Origin: Eggerthellaceae bacterium
GTDB lineage: Bacteria; Actinomycetota; Coriobacteriia; Coriobacteriales; Eggerthellaceae
Direction: 5' to 3'
Assembly (NCBI GenBank): GCA_017960005.1
Contig: JAGCZM010000059.1
Location: 1-11,006, forward strand
DNA length: 11,006 nucleotides
The position numbers and the translations under genes were made by a program. Shown here one piece after another: positions 1 to 7,188 of the stretch (position 1 is its first letter; each line of letters begins with the position of its first letter). The notes beneath the pieces are model-generated. The model was not told the DNA's origin. It searched no databases and saw nothing but the letters and a program-made list of their open reading frames with translations.

Positions 1-1
1 C

Positions 2-2416
2 AATGACATCGAAATCATCGGCACCACCGGTCGTCATCAGAGCTTTTTCGAGATGCTCGGAAACTTCAGTTTCGGGAAGTATTTCAAAAAGGAGATGTGC
101 GCTTGGGCGTACGAGTTTTCCACGGAAGTACTGGGTTTGCCCGCGGAAAAGCTCTACTTCACGGTATTTGAAGACGACGACGAGACCATAGAGATTTGGA
201 AATCCCTCGGTATTCCCGAGTCCCATATTTCCCGACTGGGAGAAGACGACAACTTCTGGCGCGCCGGTCCCACCGGCCCCTGCGGTCCTTGCTCCGAAAT
301 CTATTTCGATCAGGGTCCCGAAGTCGGTTGCGGTTCTCCCGATTGCGCTCCCGGTTGCGATTGCGATCGCTTCCTTGAGTACTGGAATTGTGTCTTTACG
401 CAATTCGACGGGCAAGAAGACGGTACTTTGGTACCCTTGCCGAAGAAAAACATCGACACCGGCATGGGTTTGGAGCGTATTGCCGCCATCATGCAGGGCG
501 TCCATTCCAATTACGAAACCGATGTTTTGCGTTCCTTGATCTCCGTGGGAGAAAAGCTCGCAAACACGACATACGGCAACGATGCGAAGCAGGACTTGGC
601 TTTGCGTATCATCGCCGACCACAGCAGAAGCGTCACCTTCATGATCGCGGACGGTATTTTGCCCTCCAACGAGGGAAGAGGATACGTCTTGCGCCGTTTG
701 CTTCGCCGTGCCGTCATGAAAGCACAGCTCATCGGCATAGAGGGAACTTTCCTCAACACCTATGTCGACGAAATCGTCCGTCTCATGGGTTCGGTATATC
801 CCGAGATTGTCGAAAACCGCGAACTCATCGGTCGCATCATCTTGTCGGAAGAGGAGCGCTTCGGCGCAACGCTTCGTCAGGGACGCGATTATCTGGAGGA
901 TGCTCTTGCCAAACTCAAGGGCAAGGTGCTCTCCGGTGAGGCCGCGTTTGTTTTGCATGACACGTACGGCTTTCCGGTGGAGGTCACCAAAGAGATCTGT
1001 GCCGAGCGCGGAGTGTCCGTGGATGAAGCCGGGTTCAAGGTCTGCATGGAAAAGCAGCGCGACCGCGCGCGTGCGGCCAACGCCAAGGATTCCGAGGCGG
1101 CATGGAGCACCTACGGCGGTGTTTACAGCGATGTGTTAAACGAAGTCGGTCCCACGAAATTCGTCGGATACGACAACATCAAAGCAACCGCGAAGGTCGT
1201 TGCGTTGGTGCGCGGAGGCGAGCAGGTTGCCAAGGTGGAATCGACAGAGGATCCCATCGACGTCGATATCATCGTCGATACCACCCCGTTTTATGCGGAG
1301 ATGGGCGGCGAGGTCGGCGACACCGGTTCTTTGACCGGTAAGCACGCAAGCGCACAAATCGTCGATACCAAGGCTCCCGAAAAATCCCTGCATGTCCATA
1401 AAGCGAAAGTCAGGGGTGTTTTGTGCGTGGGAGATGAGGTTGAACTTGTTGTCGACGAGCAGCGCAGAATGGCCATCACCCGCAACCATACCGCAACGCA
1501 CATCCTGCATGCTTCTTTGATCAAGGTACTCGGCGGTCATGTCAAGCAGGCCGGCAGCTATGTCGGACCCGACAGGTTGCGTTTTGATTTTACGCATTTC
1601 GAGGGAGTAAGTCCCGAACAGTTGAACCGAGTCGAGCGCATCGCAAACGAATACATCATGCGCGGCATCGACACCAATATTTACGAAACTTCGCTCTCCG
1701 CTGCCCGCGAAAGCGGTGTCACGGCATTGTTCGGTGAGAAATACGGCGAAGTGGTACGTGTGGTTGAGGCGGGAGAGTTCAGTCGCGAGCTCTGCGGCGG
1801 ATGCCATGTCAAAAACACCGCCCAAATCGGCCTTATCAAGATCGTGTCCGAGGGAAGCGTGGGCGCCAACATGCGCCGTATCGAGGCTTTGACCGGACTC
1901 GGTGCACTCGAGTATGTCTCCTCCATGGAAACGGAGCTCAAAAATGCGGCGGATGCGTTGCATACCACGATGTTTTCCGTTGCGGAAAGAAGCAACGCTG
2001 TCGTCAAGCAGCTGCATGATGCAAACGTTGCGGCCAAAAAACAAAACGCTCCGCAGGAGTCGACCTTGCGTTTGGTCGAGGAAGCCAAACAGGCAAGGGG
2101 CGGATATCCGATCGTCATCACGCGTTTGGACGGTGCCGATTCCTCCGCGATGAGAAACGCATGGGATATCGTCAAAGCCAAACTTCCCGCCTCCGCGGTC
2201 GTGTTTGTCGGCAACAACGACAACACGCCCATCATTTTGGCGGCGGGCAGCGACGAAGCGGTTGCCAAGGGCTTTGACGCGGGCGCCGTCATCAAAGCGA
2301 TTGCCCCCGCAATCAAGGGAGGCGGTGGCGGAAAGAGCGCCATGGCCCAGGCCGGAGGCAAGGATGTATCCGGAATCGATGAGGCGCTCAGGCTTGCGAG
2401 AGAGGCGCTCATTTAG
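2..2416 (+). CDS. alaS: Alanyl-tRNA synthetase (5'-truncated by window edge)
   Basis: Charges tRNA-Ala with alanine in the cytoplasm and hydrolyses mischarged Ser/Gly-tRNA. The frame is open from base 2 and reads NDIEIIGTTGRHQSFFEMLG before the first ATG at 53. That segment is the conserved class II catalytic core (family pattern RHxTFFEMLGNFSFGDYF), so the true start lies to the left, probably about 70 codons away. The 804 residues present plus that deficit match the usual ~875. Visible landmarks: GPTGPCGPCSEIYFD, a Cys-rich segment GCGSPDCAPGCDCDRF (bases 326-370), DTGMGLER, ADHSRSVTFMIADG, the editing-domain metal motif HTATH (1487-1501) paired with CGGCHV (1793-1810), and the C-terminal Gly-rich AQAGGKD of the DHHA1 domain. 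The third editing-motif residue is Cys where Thr is usual (CGGTH). It ends with TAG, 9 nt before ruvX, whose Shine-Dalgarno overlaps this stop. Confidence 0.98.
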   Translation, partial: NDIEIIGTTGRHQSFFEMLGNFSFGKYFKKEMCAWAYEFSTEVLGLPAEKLYFTVFEDDDETIEIWKSLGIPESHISRLGEDDNFWRAGPTGPCGPCSEIYFDQGPEVGCGSPDCAPGCDCDRFLEYWNCVFTQFDGQEDGTLVPLPKKNIDTGMGLERIAAIMQGVHSNYETDVLRSLISVGEKLANTTYGNDAKQDLALRIIADHSRSVTFMIADGILPSNEGRGYVLRRLLRRAVMKAQLIGIEGTFLNTYVDEIVRLMGSVYPEIVENRELIGRIILSEEERFGATLRQGRDYLEDALAKLKGKVLSGEAAFVLHDTYGFPVEVTKEICAERGVSVDEAGFKVCMEKQRDRARAANAKDSEAAWSTYGGVYSDVLNEVGPTKFVGYDNIKATAKVVALVRGGEQVAKVESTEDPIDVDIIVDTTPFYAEMGGEVGDTGSLTGKHASAQIVDTKAPEKSLHVHKAKVRGVLCVGDEVELVVDEQRRMAITRNHTATHILHASLIKVLGGHVKQAGSYVGPDRLRFDFTHFEGVSPEQLNRVERIANEYIMRGIDTNIYETSLSAARESGVTALFGEKYGEVVRVVEAGEFSRELCGGCHVKNTAQIGLIKIVSEGSVGANMRRIEALTGLGALEYVSSMETELKNAADALHTTMFSVAERSNAVVKQLHDANVAAKKQNAPQESTLRLVEEAKQARGGYPIVITRLDGADSSAMRNAWDIVKAKLPASAVVFVGNNDNTPIILAAGSDEAVAKGFDAGAVIKAIAPAIKGGGGGKSAMAQAGGKDVSGIDEALRLAREALI

Positions 2417-2425
2417 GAGATTGAC

Positions 2426-2845
2426 GTGCGGGTAATGGCACTCGATATCGGGGATGTGCGTGTGGGTATCGCGATAAGCGACCCCGACGGGCGTGTCGCA
2501 ACGCCGCTTTGCGTGCTGCCGACATCCGAAGTAATGTCATCTGCCGCATCGTTTAAAAGGGTGCTGGAGGATTGGGAACCCGAGTATTTGCTGTTCGGGG
2601 CTCCCTTGACTCTTGCCGGACAAAACGGCAAACAGGCATCGCATATCAAACTCATGGCCGAGCAGATTGCCGATCGATGCGGATTGGAATACGGATTTGC
2701 CGATGAGCGATTGAGCTCGTCACAGGCAAAAAAGAGCATGCGTGAGAGCGGCTTGTCCGAAAAAGAAATGCGCGGCAAAGTCGATATGGTGGCGGCATCG
2801 TTGTTTTTGCAGGCATGGTTGGATGCCCGCCCCGAAAGGATTTGA
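2426..2845 (+). CDS. ruvX: RuvX/YqgF family putative Holliday junction resolvase / pre-16S rRNA processing nuclease
   Basis: A 139-residue protein of the YqgF/RuvX RNase H-like family, which has been assigned both Holliday-junction resolution and 16S rRNA 5'-end processing; the sequence cannot decide between them. Family signatures: N-terminal MALDIGDVRVGIAISD with acidic Asp7, the central FGAPLTLAGQNG (family GLPLxMdGtxG), FADERLSSSQA (family DERLTTxxA), and the C-terminal acidic KVDMVAASLFLQAWLD. Length is normal for the family. I chose the GTG at 2426: AGGAGA (2415-2420) lies 5 nt upstream and overlaps the alaS stop, and the in-frame ATG at 2435 would remove the first beta-strand residues. 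The stop is 6 nt before mltG, so the two are almost certainly co-transcribed. An alaS-ruvX-mltG order is conserved in Actinomycetota, and Firmicutes have a similar arrangement. Confidence 0.95.
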   Translation: MRVMALDIGDVRVGIAISDPDGRVATPLCVLPTSEVMSSAASFKRVLEDWEPEYLLFGAPLTLAGQNGKQASHIKLMAEQIADRCGLEYGFADERLSSSQAKKSMRESGLSEKEMRGKVDMVAASLFLQAWLDARPERI

Positions 2846-2851
2846 TAAAAG

Positions 2852-4069
2852 ATGTATCAACCCCATGACCGATATACCTATGCTCCCCGCAATTCGCGGA
2901 TGGCGCAATCCCGTCGGGGTCGCGCCCGTATGTCCGATGCTCCTTACGGACAGCCGGGAAGCAACATGCGTTACGGCTACGATACCGTTGCCGCTCGCAA
3001 ACTCAGCATGCCCGTCATCATCGCCATCGTTGCTATATCAGCCGTTGTCGTGGTCGGTTTGGTGGTGGGTATATCCGCCTTGCTCAACAATCCTTCCAAT
3101 CAAGAGGCCATCGAGGTGGGCAAGGAGGTCGTCATCACCATCGATGAAGGCGAATCCGCAAGCCAAATCGGTCAAAAGCTGGTGAAGGCGGGCTTTATGA
3201 CCATGCCTCAGTTCAGTCAGGCCCTAAATGCCGCCGATGCGGCCACCAAACTCAAGCCCGGCACGTATGTCTTTGTCGGCGGTATGACTCCCGATGAAAT
3301 CATCCGCATCATGGTTGAGGGTATGAAGAAAGAACAATTGGTTTTGATGATACCCGAGGGCTCCAAACTCGAAACCGTGGCCGCGATTGTCTCCAACGTG
3401 ACAAACGGACGCATATCGGCACAGGCATTCATCGATGCCTGCGGCAACGCATCCGTCTATGCCAGCAGATTCTCCTGGCTCAGAAGCGCCGGTTCCAACA
3501 GCCTCGAGGGTTTCTTGTATCCCGAGACGTATTTCATTGACGAAGACTCGACGGCCGATGACATCATCAGAAAGCTGCTCGATCAATTTGAAAGAACGAT
3601 GTTTACCGCCCAGTTGCTCGACACCAACGTCGTCGGATACGACTCGACCGGATACACCTATTACGATTTGATCAAGCTCGCTTCCATCGTGGAGAAAGAG
3701 GTCGCCAATGATACCGATCGCGGCAAGGTTGCATCGGTGTTCTGGAACCGTCTGTCCACGCGCGGATGGAAGCTCGAATCCTGCGCGACGGTCGTGTATT
3801 ACCTGGGTCATCAGCCCACCGATGCCGAGGCACGCACCATGCCCGCGGGCTATGAGGAATACCGACCTTACAACACCTATATCAATGCGGGTTTGCCGCC
3901 CACACCCATCTGCAGCCCTTCGGTTTCTTCCATCAGGGCGGTGCTTCATCCCGACAAGGGCAATTACTTCTACTTCTGCAGCGGCGGTGAGGACGGAAAC
4001 AGAACCACTTTGTTTGCCGAAACCTTGGATCAGCATACGGCCAATCAGCGGACGTTGGGCATTTTGTAG
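2852..4069 (+). CDS. mltG: Endolytic murein transglycosylase MltG (YceG-like)
   Basis: A 405-residue inner-membrane lytic transglycosylase that cleaves nascent glycan strands and is thought to set their length. Domains in order: a cytoplasmic tail of about 50 residues rich in Arg, Tyr, Gly and Pro; one transmembrane helix at about residues 53-78 (MPVIIAIVAISAVVVVGLVV...); a LysM-like extracytoplasmic region around residues 95-165 (GESASQIGQKLVKAGFM, then LKPGTYVF); and the YceG catalytic domain. The catalytic Glu is Glu281 in LASIVEKEV, followed by KVASVFWNRL, a CATVVYYLG segment and RPYNTYINAGLPPTPI, all in the family order. The start is 6 nt after the ruvX stop; GAAAGGA at 2834-2840 is a plausible ribosome site, though 11 nt upstream. 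The CATV form in place of the E. coli-type DPTV also occurs in Gram-positive relatives, so I do not read it as damage. Confidence 0.95.
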   Translation: MYQPHDRYTYAPRNSRMAQSRRGRARMSDAPYGQPGSNMRYGYDTVAARKLSMPVIIAIVAISAVVVVGLVVGISALLNNPSNQEAIEVGKEVVITIDEGESASQIGQKLVKAGFMTMPQFSQALNAADAATKLKPGTYVFVGGMTPDEIIRIMVEGMKKEQLVLMIPEGSKLETVAAIVSNVTNGRISAQAFIDACGNASVYASRFSWLRSAGSNSLEGFLYPETYFIDEDSTADDIIRKLLDQFERTMFTAQLLDTNVVGYDSTGYTYYDLIKLASIVEKEVANDTDRGKVASVFWNRLSTRGWKLESCATVVYYLGHQPTDAEARTMPAGYEEYRPYNTYINAGLPPTPICSPSVSSIRAVLHPDKGNYFYFCSGGEDGNRTTLFAETLDQHTANQRTLGIL

Positions 4070-4100
4070 GATCATCGATTGAGTCTTTGCGGATGCGGCA

Positions 4101-4607
4101 ATGGGTTTTAGACCGGACAAAGCATACGATCGCATCACGGATATCGACTGTGGGATGTTGGTATCCGCCGGCATAACCACCGCGCTTGTCGATGTGGACA
4201 ACACCGTTTTGCCCCGCGATACCCACATCGTGCCCGACGATATCATGCAGTGGCTGGGTTTTGCCAAGCAGGCAAATTTAAAAGTATATCTGCTCTCGAA
4301 CAACTGGCATAAAGAGATTTATACCTTTGCGCAATCGCTTGATTTGCCGATTGTCGCAAAGGCCATGAAGCCTTTCCCGTTCGCGTTTTGGATTGCCAAA
4401 AACAGGGCAAACGCCAAACGCAATGAAACGGTATGCATCGGAGACCAGCTGTTTACCGACGTGTTCGGAGCGCATCTGAGCGGCATGAAAGCCTACATGG
4501 TCAAGCCCTTGTCCGATGTCGATTTGTGGTACACCAAGTTGTTTCGTAAGGCAGAAAAACGGCTGCTCAAAGATCCTCAAAAACAAGAGGCAAAGAGGGC
4601 GGATTGA
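4101..4607 (+). CDS. YqeG family HAD-superfamily (IIIA) phosphatase
   Basis: A 168-residue cytoplasmic HAD phosphatase. All four HAD motifs are visible: motif I DVDNT with nucleophile Asp31 and Asp33; motif II LLSNN with Ser66; motif III Lys90 in AKAMKPFPFAF; motif IV GDQLFTD with Asp115 and Asp120. Small size without an inserted cap, the SNN motif and the KPF(P)xxF segment fit the YqeG subfamily, whose physiological substrate is unknown to me. In Bacillus yqeG sits beside the ribosome-assembly GTPase gene yqeH, but here the neighbours are mltG and aroE. The ATG at 4101 is the only sensible start: an in-frame TGA at 4080-4082 closes the frame upstream. No good Shine-Dalgarno precedes it, and the 31-nt gap after mltG shows no clear promoter. 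It ends 1 nt before aroE, so aroE is probably translationally coupled to it. Confidence 0.88.
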   Translation: MGFRPDKAYDRITDIDCGMLVSAGITTALVDVDNTVLPRDTHIVPDDIMQWLGFAKQANLKVYLLSNNWHKEIYTFAQSLDLPIVAKAMKPFPFAFWIAKNRANAKRNETVCIGDQLFTDVFGAHLSGMKAYMVKPLSDVDLWYTKLFRKAEKRLLKDPQKQEAKRAD

Positions 4608-4608
4608 C

Positions 4609-5457
4609 ATGAGAGGTTATCTGTTCGGTTATCCGATATCCCACAGCCTCTCTCCGTTTGTATACGGCGCTCTTTTTGCCGACAAAAACATCTCTCTCGA
4701 TTATTCCTCTCTCGAAATCAAAAACATCAATGAAGCGAGAAAAGCTTTGCATGAGCTCATCGACGAAGGGGAGAGATTTTTCTTAAATGTCACCTCACCG
4801 CTTAAGGAAGCGATGTTTGATTTGTTGTGCGATTCCCAAAACGGTTTTAAGAAAGCCGTGATCGAAGAAAACGCAATACAGGCAGGAGGCGTCAATGTTT
4901 TGTCCTTCAAAGACGGGATTTTGAGCGCATGCAACACCGACGGGGCGGGTGCCGCGTTTGCCCTGGAGAGAAAAATCGGTTCTCTTTCCGGGAAAAAGGC
5001 ACTCATCTGCGGAACGGGTCCGTGCGCCCGCTCGATCGCAAACGCTTTTGCCGAAAAAGGCGCATCCGTTGCGTTCGTATCGATAAATCCCGAGCAAACG
5101 CAAAGCAAACTTCGCTTTTTATCCGTGGGATACAAGGATGCATACCGTAAGGCGCAATCGGTTGATATTATTGTCAATGCCACCGTACTCGGCATGAACA
5201 AAGACGATGAAAGCCCTCTGTTGCCCGAGGCGTTTGTAAACGCAAAAGCGGCGCTTGAAGCGGTATACGCATCCGGTACCACCGCCTTTGAGAAAGCGGC
5301 GCAATCGGCAAAAGTCGACGCGGTGGTAAGCGGTGTCGAGATGCTTGTCGCCCAAGCGATTGCCGCCTGCCACGCAATCGGTGCATACGAGGGCGTACTT
5401 GATATGGAAAACGATACGAATGTGTTTGATGAGGTTTTGGACAAGATAAACCGATAG
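4609..5457 (+). CDS. aroE: Shikimate dehydrogenase
   Basis: Reduces 3-dehydroshikimate to shikimate. The predicted product is 282 residues. The N-terminal substrate domain has GYPISHSLSP (Ser13 and Ser15 bind shikimate) and NVTSPLKE with the catalytic Lys66. Asp111 is in SACNTDGAGA, the second catalytic-site acid. The nucleotide-binding domain carries GTGPCARS (135-142), then VNATVLGM and MLVAQAIAACHAIG with the conserved Gln. The segment that usually reads NRT and holds the NADP 2'-phosphate reads SINPE here (residues 158-162), so cofactor preference is uncertain. The frame is open upstream to 4516, but the ATG at 4609 is the start: it begins exactly at the conserved N-terminus, has AGAGGG at 4594-4599, and follows the phosphatase stop by 1 nt. 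The stop is 11 nt before aroC. Confidence 0.94.
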   Translation: MRGYLFGYPISHSLSPFVYGALFADKNISLDYSSLEIKNINEARKALHELIDEGERFFLNVTSPLKEAMFDLLCDSQNGFKKAVIEENAIQAGGVNVLSFKDGILSACNTDGAGAAFALERKIGSLSGKKALICGTGPCARSIANAFAEKGASVAFVSINPEQTQSKLRFLSVGYKDAYRKAQSVDIIVNATVLGMNKDDESPLLPEAFVNAKAALEAVYASGTTAFEKAAQSAKVDAVVSGVEMLVAQAIAACHAIGAYEGVLDMENDTNVFDEVLDKINR

Positions 5458-5468
5458 GGAGGTCTGAA

Positions 5469-6635
5469 GTGGAATACGTAACCGCCGGCGAAAGCCACGG
5501 ACCGGAATTGACGGTCATCGTCACCGGTGTCCCCGCGGGTCTTAAAATCTCCGCGGAGAGCATCAACGACGATTTGAGGAAGCGCCAAAAGGGATACGGC
5601 CGAAGCGAGAGACAGGCAATAGAGCGCGATCGCGCACGGTTTACCTCGGGATTGCGGTTCGGAGTGACCACGGGTGCTCCCGTTTGTATGTCCATCGATA
5701 ATGCCGATTGGGAAAACCATCTTGAGGATATGGCGCCGTTCGGAAGTGCTCCCGACACGCTCAAACGCGATGTGTGCCCGCGTCCGGGTCATGCCGATCT
5801 CTCCGGTGTCTTAAAGCACGGATTCGACGATTGCCGCGATGTCGCGGAACGCGCATCCGCAAGAGAGACCGCCGCACGGGTGGCCGCATCCGGTATCGCC
5901 AAGGAGTTCTTGGCGCAGATGGGTGTGGAGATATTCTCTTATGTCAACTGCATTGGTCGTGCCTATATGGACGACGATCCGTTTACCAAAGAGCCGGTGT
6001 TTGAGGCACTGGCAACGGAGGCAAGCGAAGTCCGTTGTCCCGATATCGATGCGTCACGCAGAATGTGTATTCAGATAGACGATGCCAAAAACGACGGCGA
6101 TACGCTCGGAGGAACGTTCAGGGTAATCGCAAAGGGATTGGTTCCCGGATTGGGCGGATACGAAGAAGCTTCAAACCGTCTGACCGCACGCATCGCCGAA
6201 GCATTGTTTTCCATTCCGGGGGTGAGAGGCGTCGAGTTCGGATTGGGATTTGCCGGTGCGAAAAAACGCGGATCCGATGTCCATGACGAAATCGTTTTGA
6301 CAGACGGTAACTTCGACAGGACAACCAACAACGCCGGAGGCTTGGAAGGCGGCATGACCACCGGAAAGCCTTTGGTCGTCACCGTTGCCTGCAAACCGGT
6401 TTCTTCGCTTGCGTCTCCTCTCAACACCGTCAACATCGATACGCTCGAGATCGCAAAGGCCGATACGCCACGCTCCGATGTCTGCGTCGTTCCGGCATGC
6501 TCCGTTGTCGGTGAGGGAGAAGTGGCCTTCGCGCTTGCCAACGCGTATATGGATGCTTTGGGCAAAACAAACATGTCCGACATCAAAAACGCGCTTCGCT
6601 CTTACAAACAACGCCTCAAAACCATGGGCAGATAG
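5469..6635 (+). CDS. aroC: Chorismate synthase
   Basis: Converts EPSP to chorismate using reduced FMN; the last step of the shikimate pathway. The 388-residue product has normal length. Motifs: AGESHGPE with catalytic His10, a long basic stretch (RKRQKGYGRSERQAIERDR), RPGHADLSG with catalytic His108, DVAERASARETAARVA, GFAGAKKRGSDVHDE, NNAGGLEGGMTTG and RSDVCVVPACSVVGE. All are in the family order. The GTG start at 5469 is supported by GGGAGG (5457-5462) 6 nt upstream, which overlaps the last base of the aroE stop TAG (5455-5457), so the two genes are probably translationally coupled. The next gene, aroK, starts 1 nt after this stop. Confidence 0.97.
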   Translation: MEYVTAGESHGPELTVIVTGVPAGLKISAESINDDLRKRQKGYGRSERQAIERDRARFTSGLRFGVTTGAPVCMSIDNADWENHLEDMAPFGSAPDTLKRDVCPRPGHADLSGVLKHGFDDCRDVAERASARETAARVAASGIAKEFLAQMGVEIFSYVNCIGRAYMDDDPFTKEPVFEALATEASEVRCPDIDASRRMCIQIDDAKNDGDTLGGTFRVIAKGLVPGLGGYEEASNRLTARIAEALFSIPGVRGVEFGLGFAGAKKRGSDVHDEIVLTDGNFDRTTNNAGGLEGGMTTGKPLVVTVACKPVSSLASPLNTVNIDTLEIAKADTPRSDVCVVPACSVVGEGEVAFALANAYMDALGKTNMSDIKNALRSYKQRLKTMGR

Positions 6636-6636
6636 A

Positions 6637-7188
6637 TTGTCGTTCGAAGGAACATATTCTCTAAAACAAAGCGTGTACCTGGTGGGGTTCATGGGTGCGG
6701 GCAAAAGCACGCTTTCCCACAAGCTTGCCCATTACTGCAATGCGACCTCGTATGACATCGACATCTACATCGCCCACAAACACCGCCAATCCGTTTCCGA
6801 GATATTCCAAACACACGGACAGGAGTATTTTCGGGAGAAAGAGACGGAGGTTTTAAGGCAATTCGTTTCGGAGAAAGAGCCCCACATCGTTTCTTGCGGG
6901 GCGGGTATCGTCGAGAGCAAAGACAACATCGATTTGTTGAAGGGCGAGTTTGTTTTGTTTTTGGATGTGCCGGCGCTTGAAGGAGCCCATCGCATCACAA
7001 ACCCCAAGACCCGTCCGCTTTTGGCCGATATGGCCAAAGTGTCTGAGCTGGAAGAAAAAAGAAGGCCGTTGTACGAGCAAATCGCATCGGCCAGGTTGGA
7101 TGTATCGGGTAAAGTTCCCCATGAAGCGTTTTTGAGCGCCGTCGATCTTTTGGAAAAAGAAGGTGTGATATGCCGACTTCAAAAGTAG
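6637..7188 (+). CDS. aroK: Shikimate kinase
   Basis: Phosphorylates shikimate at the 3-OH using ATP. With a TTG start at 6637 the product is 183 residues, typical for the family. Visible features: Walker A GFMGAGKST (residues 17-25); YDIDIYI with Asp40/Asp42 for Mg and shikimate; FREKE with the shikimate-binding Arg66; LID region TRPLL with Arg126; and KRRPLY with Arg142. The loop that normally reads GGG and contacts shikimate reads CGAG (Gly88-Ala89-Gly90), a departure worth noting. The frame runs upstream through aroC to 6385, but only the segment after 6637 resembles AroK. The TTG lies 1 nt after the aroC stop and lacks a clear Shine-Dalgarno, suggesting coupled translation; GTG at 6673 is an alternative that would leave only four residues before the Walker A motif. 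The 3' end overlaps aroB by 19 nt. Confidence 0.92.
   Translation: MSFEGTYSLKQSVYLVGFMGAGKSTLSHKLAHYCNATSYDIDIYIAHKHRQSVSEIFQTHGQEYFREKETEVLRQFVSEKEPHIVSCGAGIVESKDNIDLLKGEFVLFLDVPALEGAHRITNPKTRPLLADMAKVSELEEKRRPLYEQIASARLDVSGKVPHEAFLSAVDLLEKEGVICRLQK

Noticed and set aside
326..370. Cys-rich segment in AlaRS as a possible inserted zinc domain
   Set aside because: A GC...CDCDR segment after GPCGPCSEI is normal in many bacterial AlaRS proteins, so it is not an unusual insertion.
1136..2044. A 302-codon open frame antisense to alaS
   Set aside because: It mirrors the codon bias of alaS, has no recognisable domain or ribosome site, and lies wholly within a well-conserved gene.
4070..4100. Possible promoter or terminator in the mltG-HAD gap
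   Set aside because: I find no inverted repeat, T-run or -10/-35 pair in these 31 bases.
3224..4303. A 359-codon open frame antisense to mltG and the HAD gene
   Set aside because: It spans two conserved plus-strand genes, its translation resembles no family I know, and long antisense frames are expected with this codon usage.
4516..4608. Upstream extension of aroE
   Set aside because: It would overlap the HAD gene by about 90 nt, and AroE homologues begin right at MRGYLFGYPISHS; the ribosome site supports ATG 4609.
4701..5792. A 363-codon open frame antisense to aroE and aroC
   Set aside because: Same reasoning: it crosses the aroE/aroC boundary, and both sense proteins are intact with catalytic residues.
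6385..6636. Upstream extension of aroK into aroC
   Set aside because: The extra 84 residues are an out-of-frame reading of the conserved aroC 3' end and have no kinase similarity.
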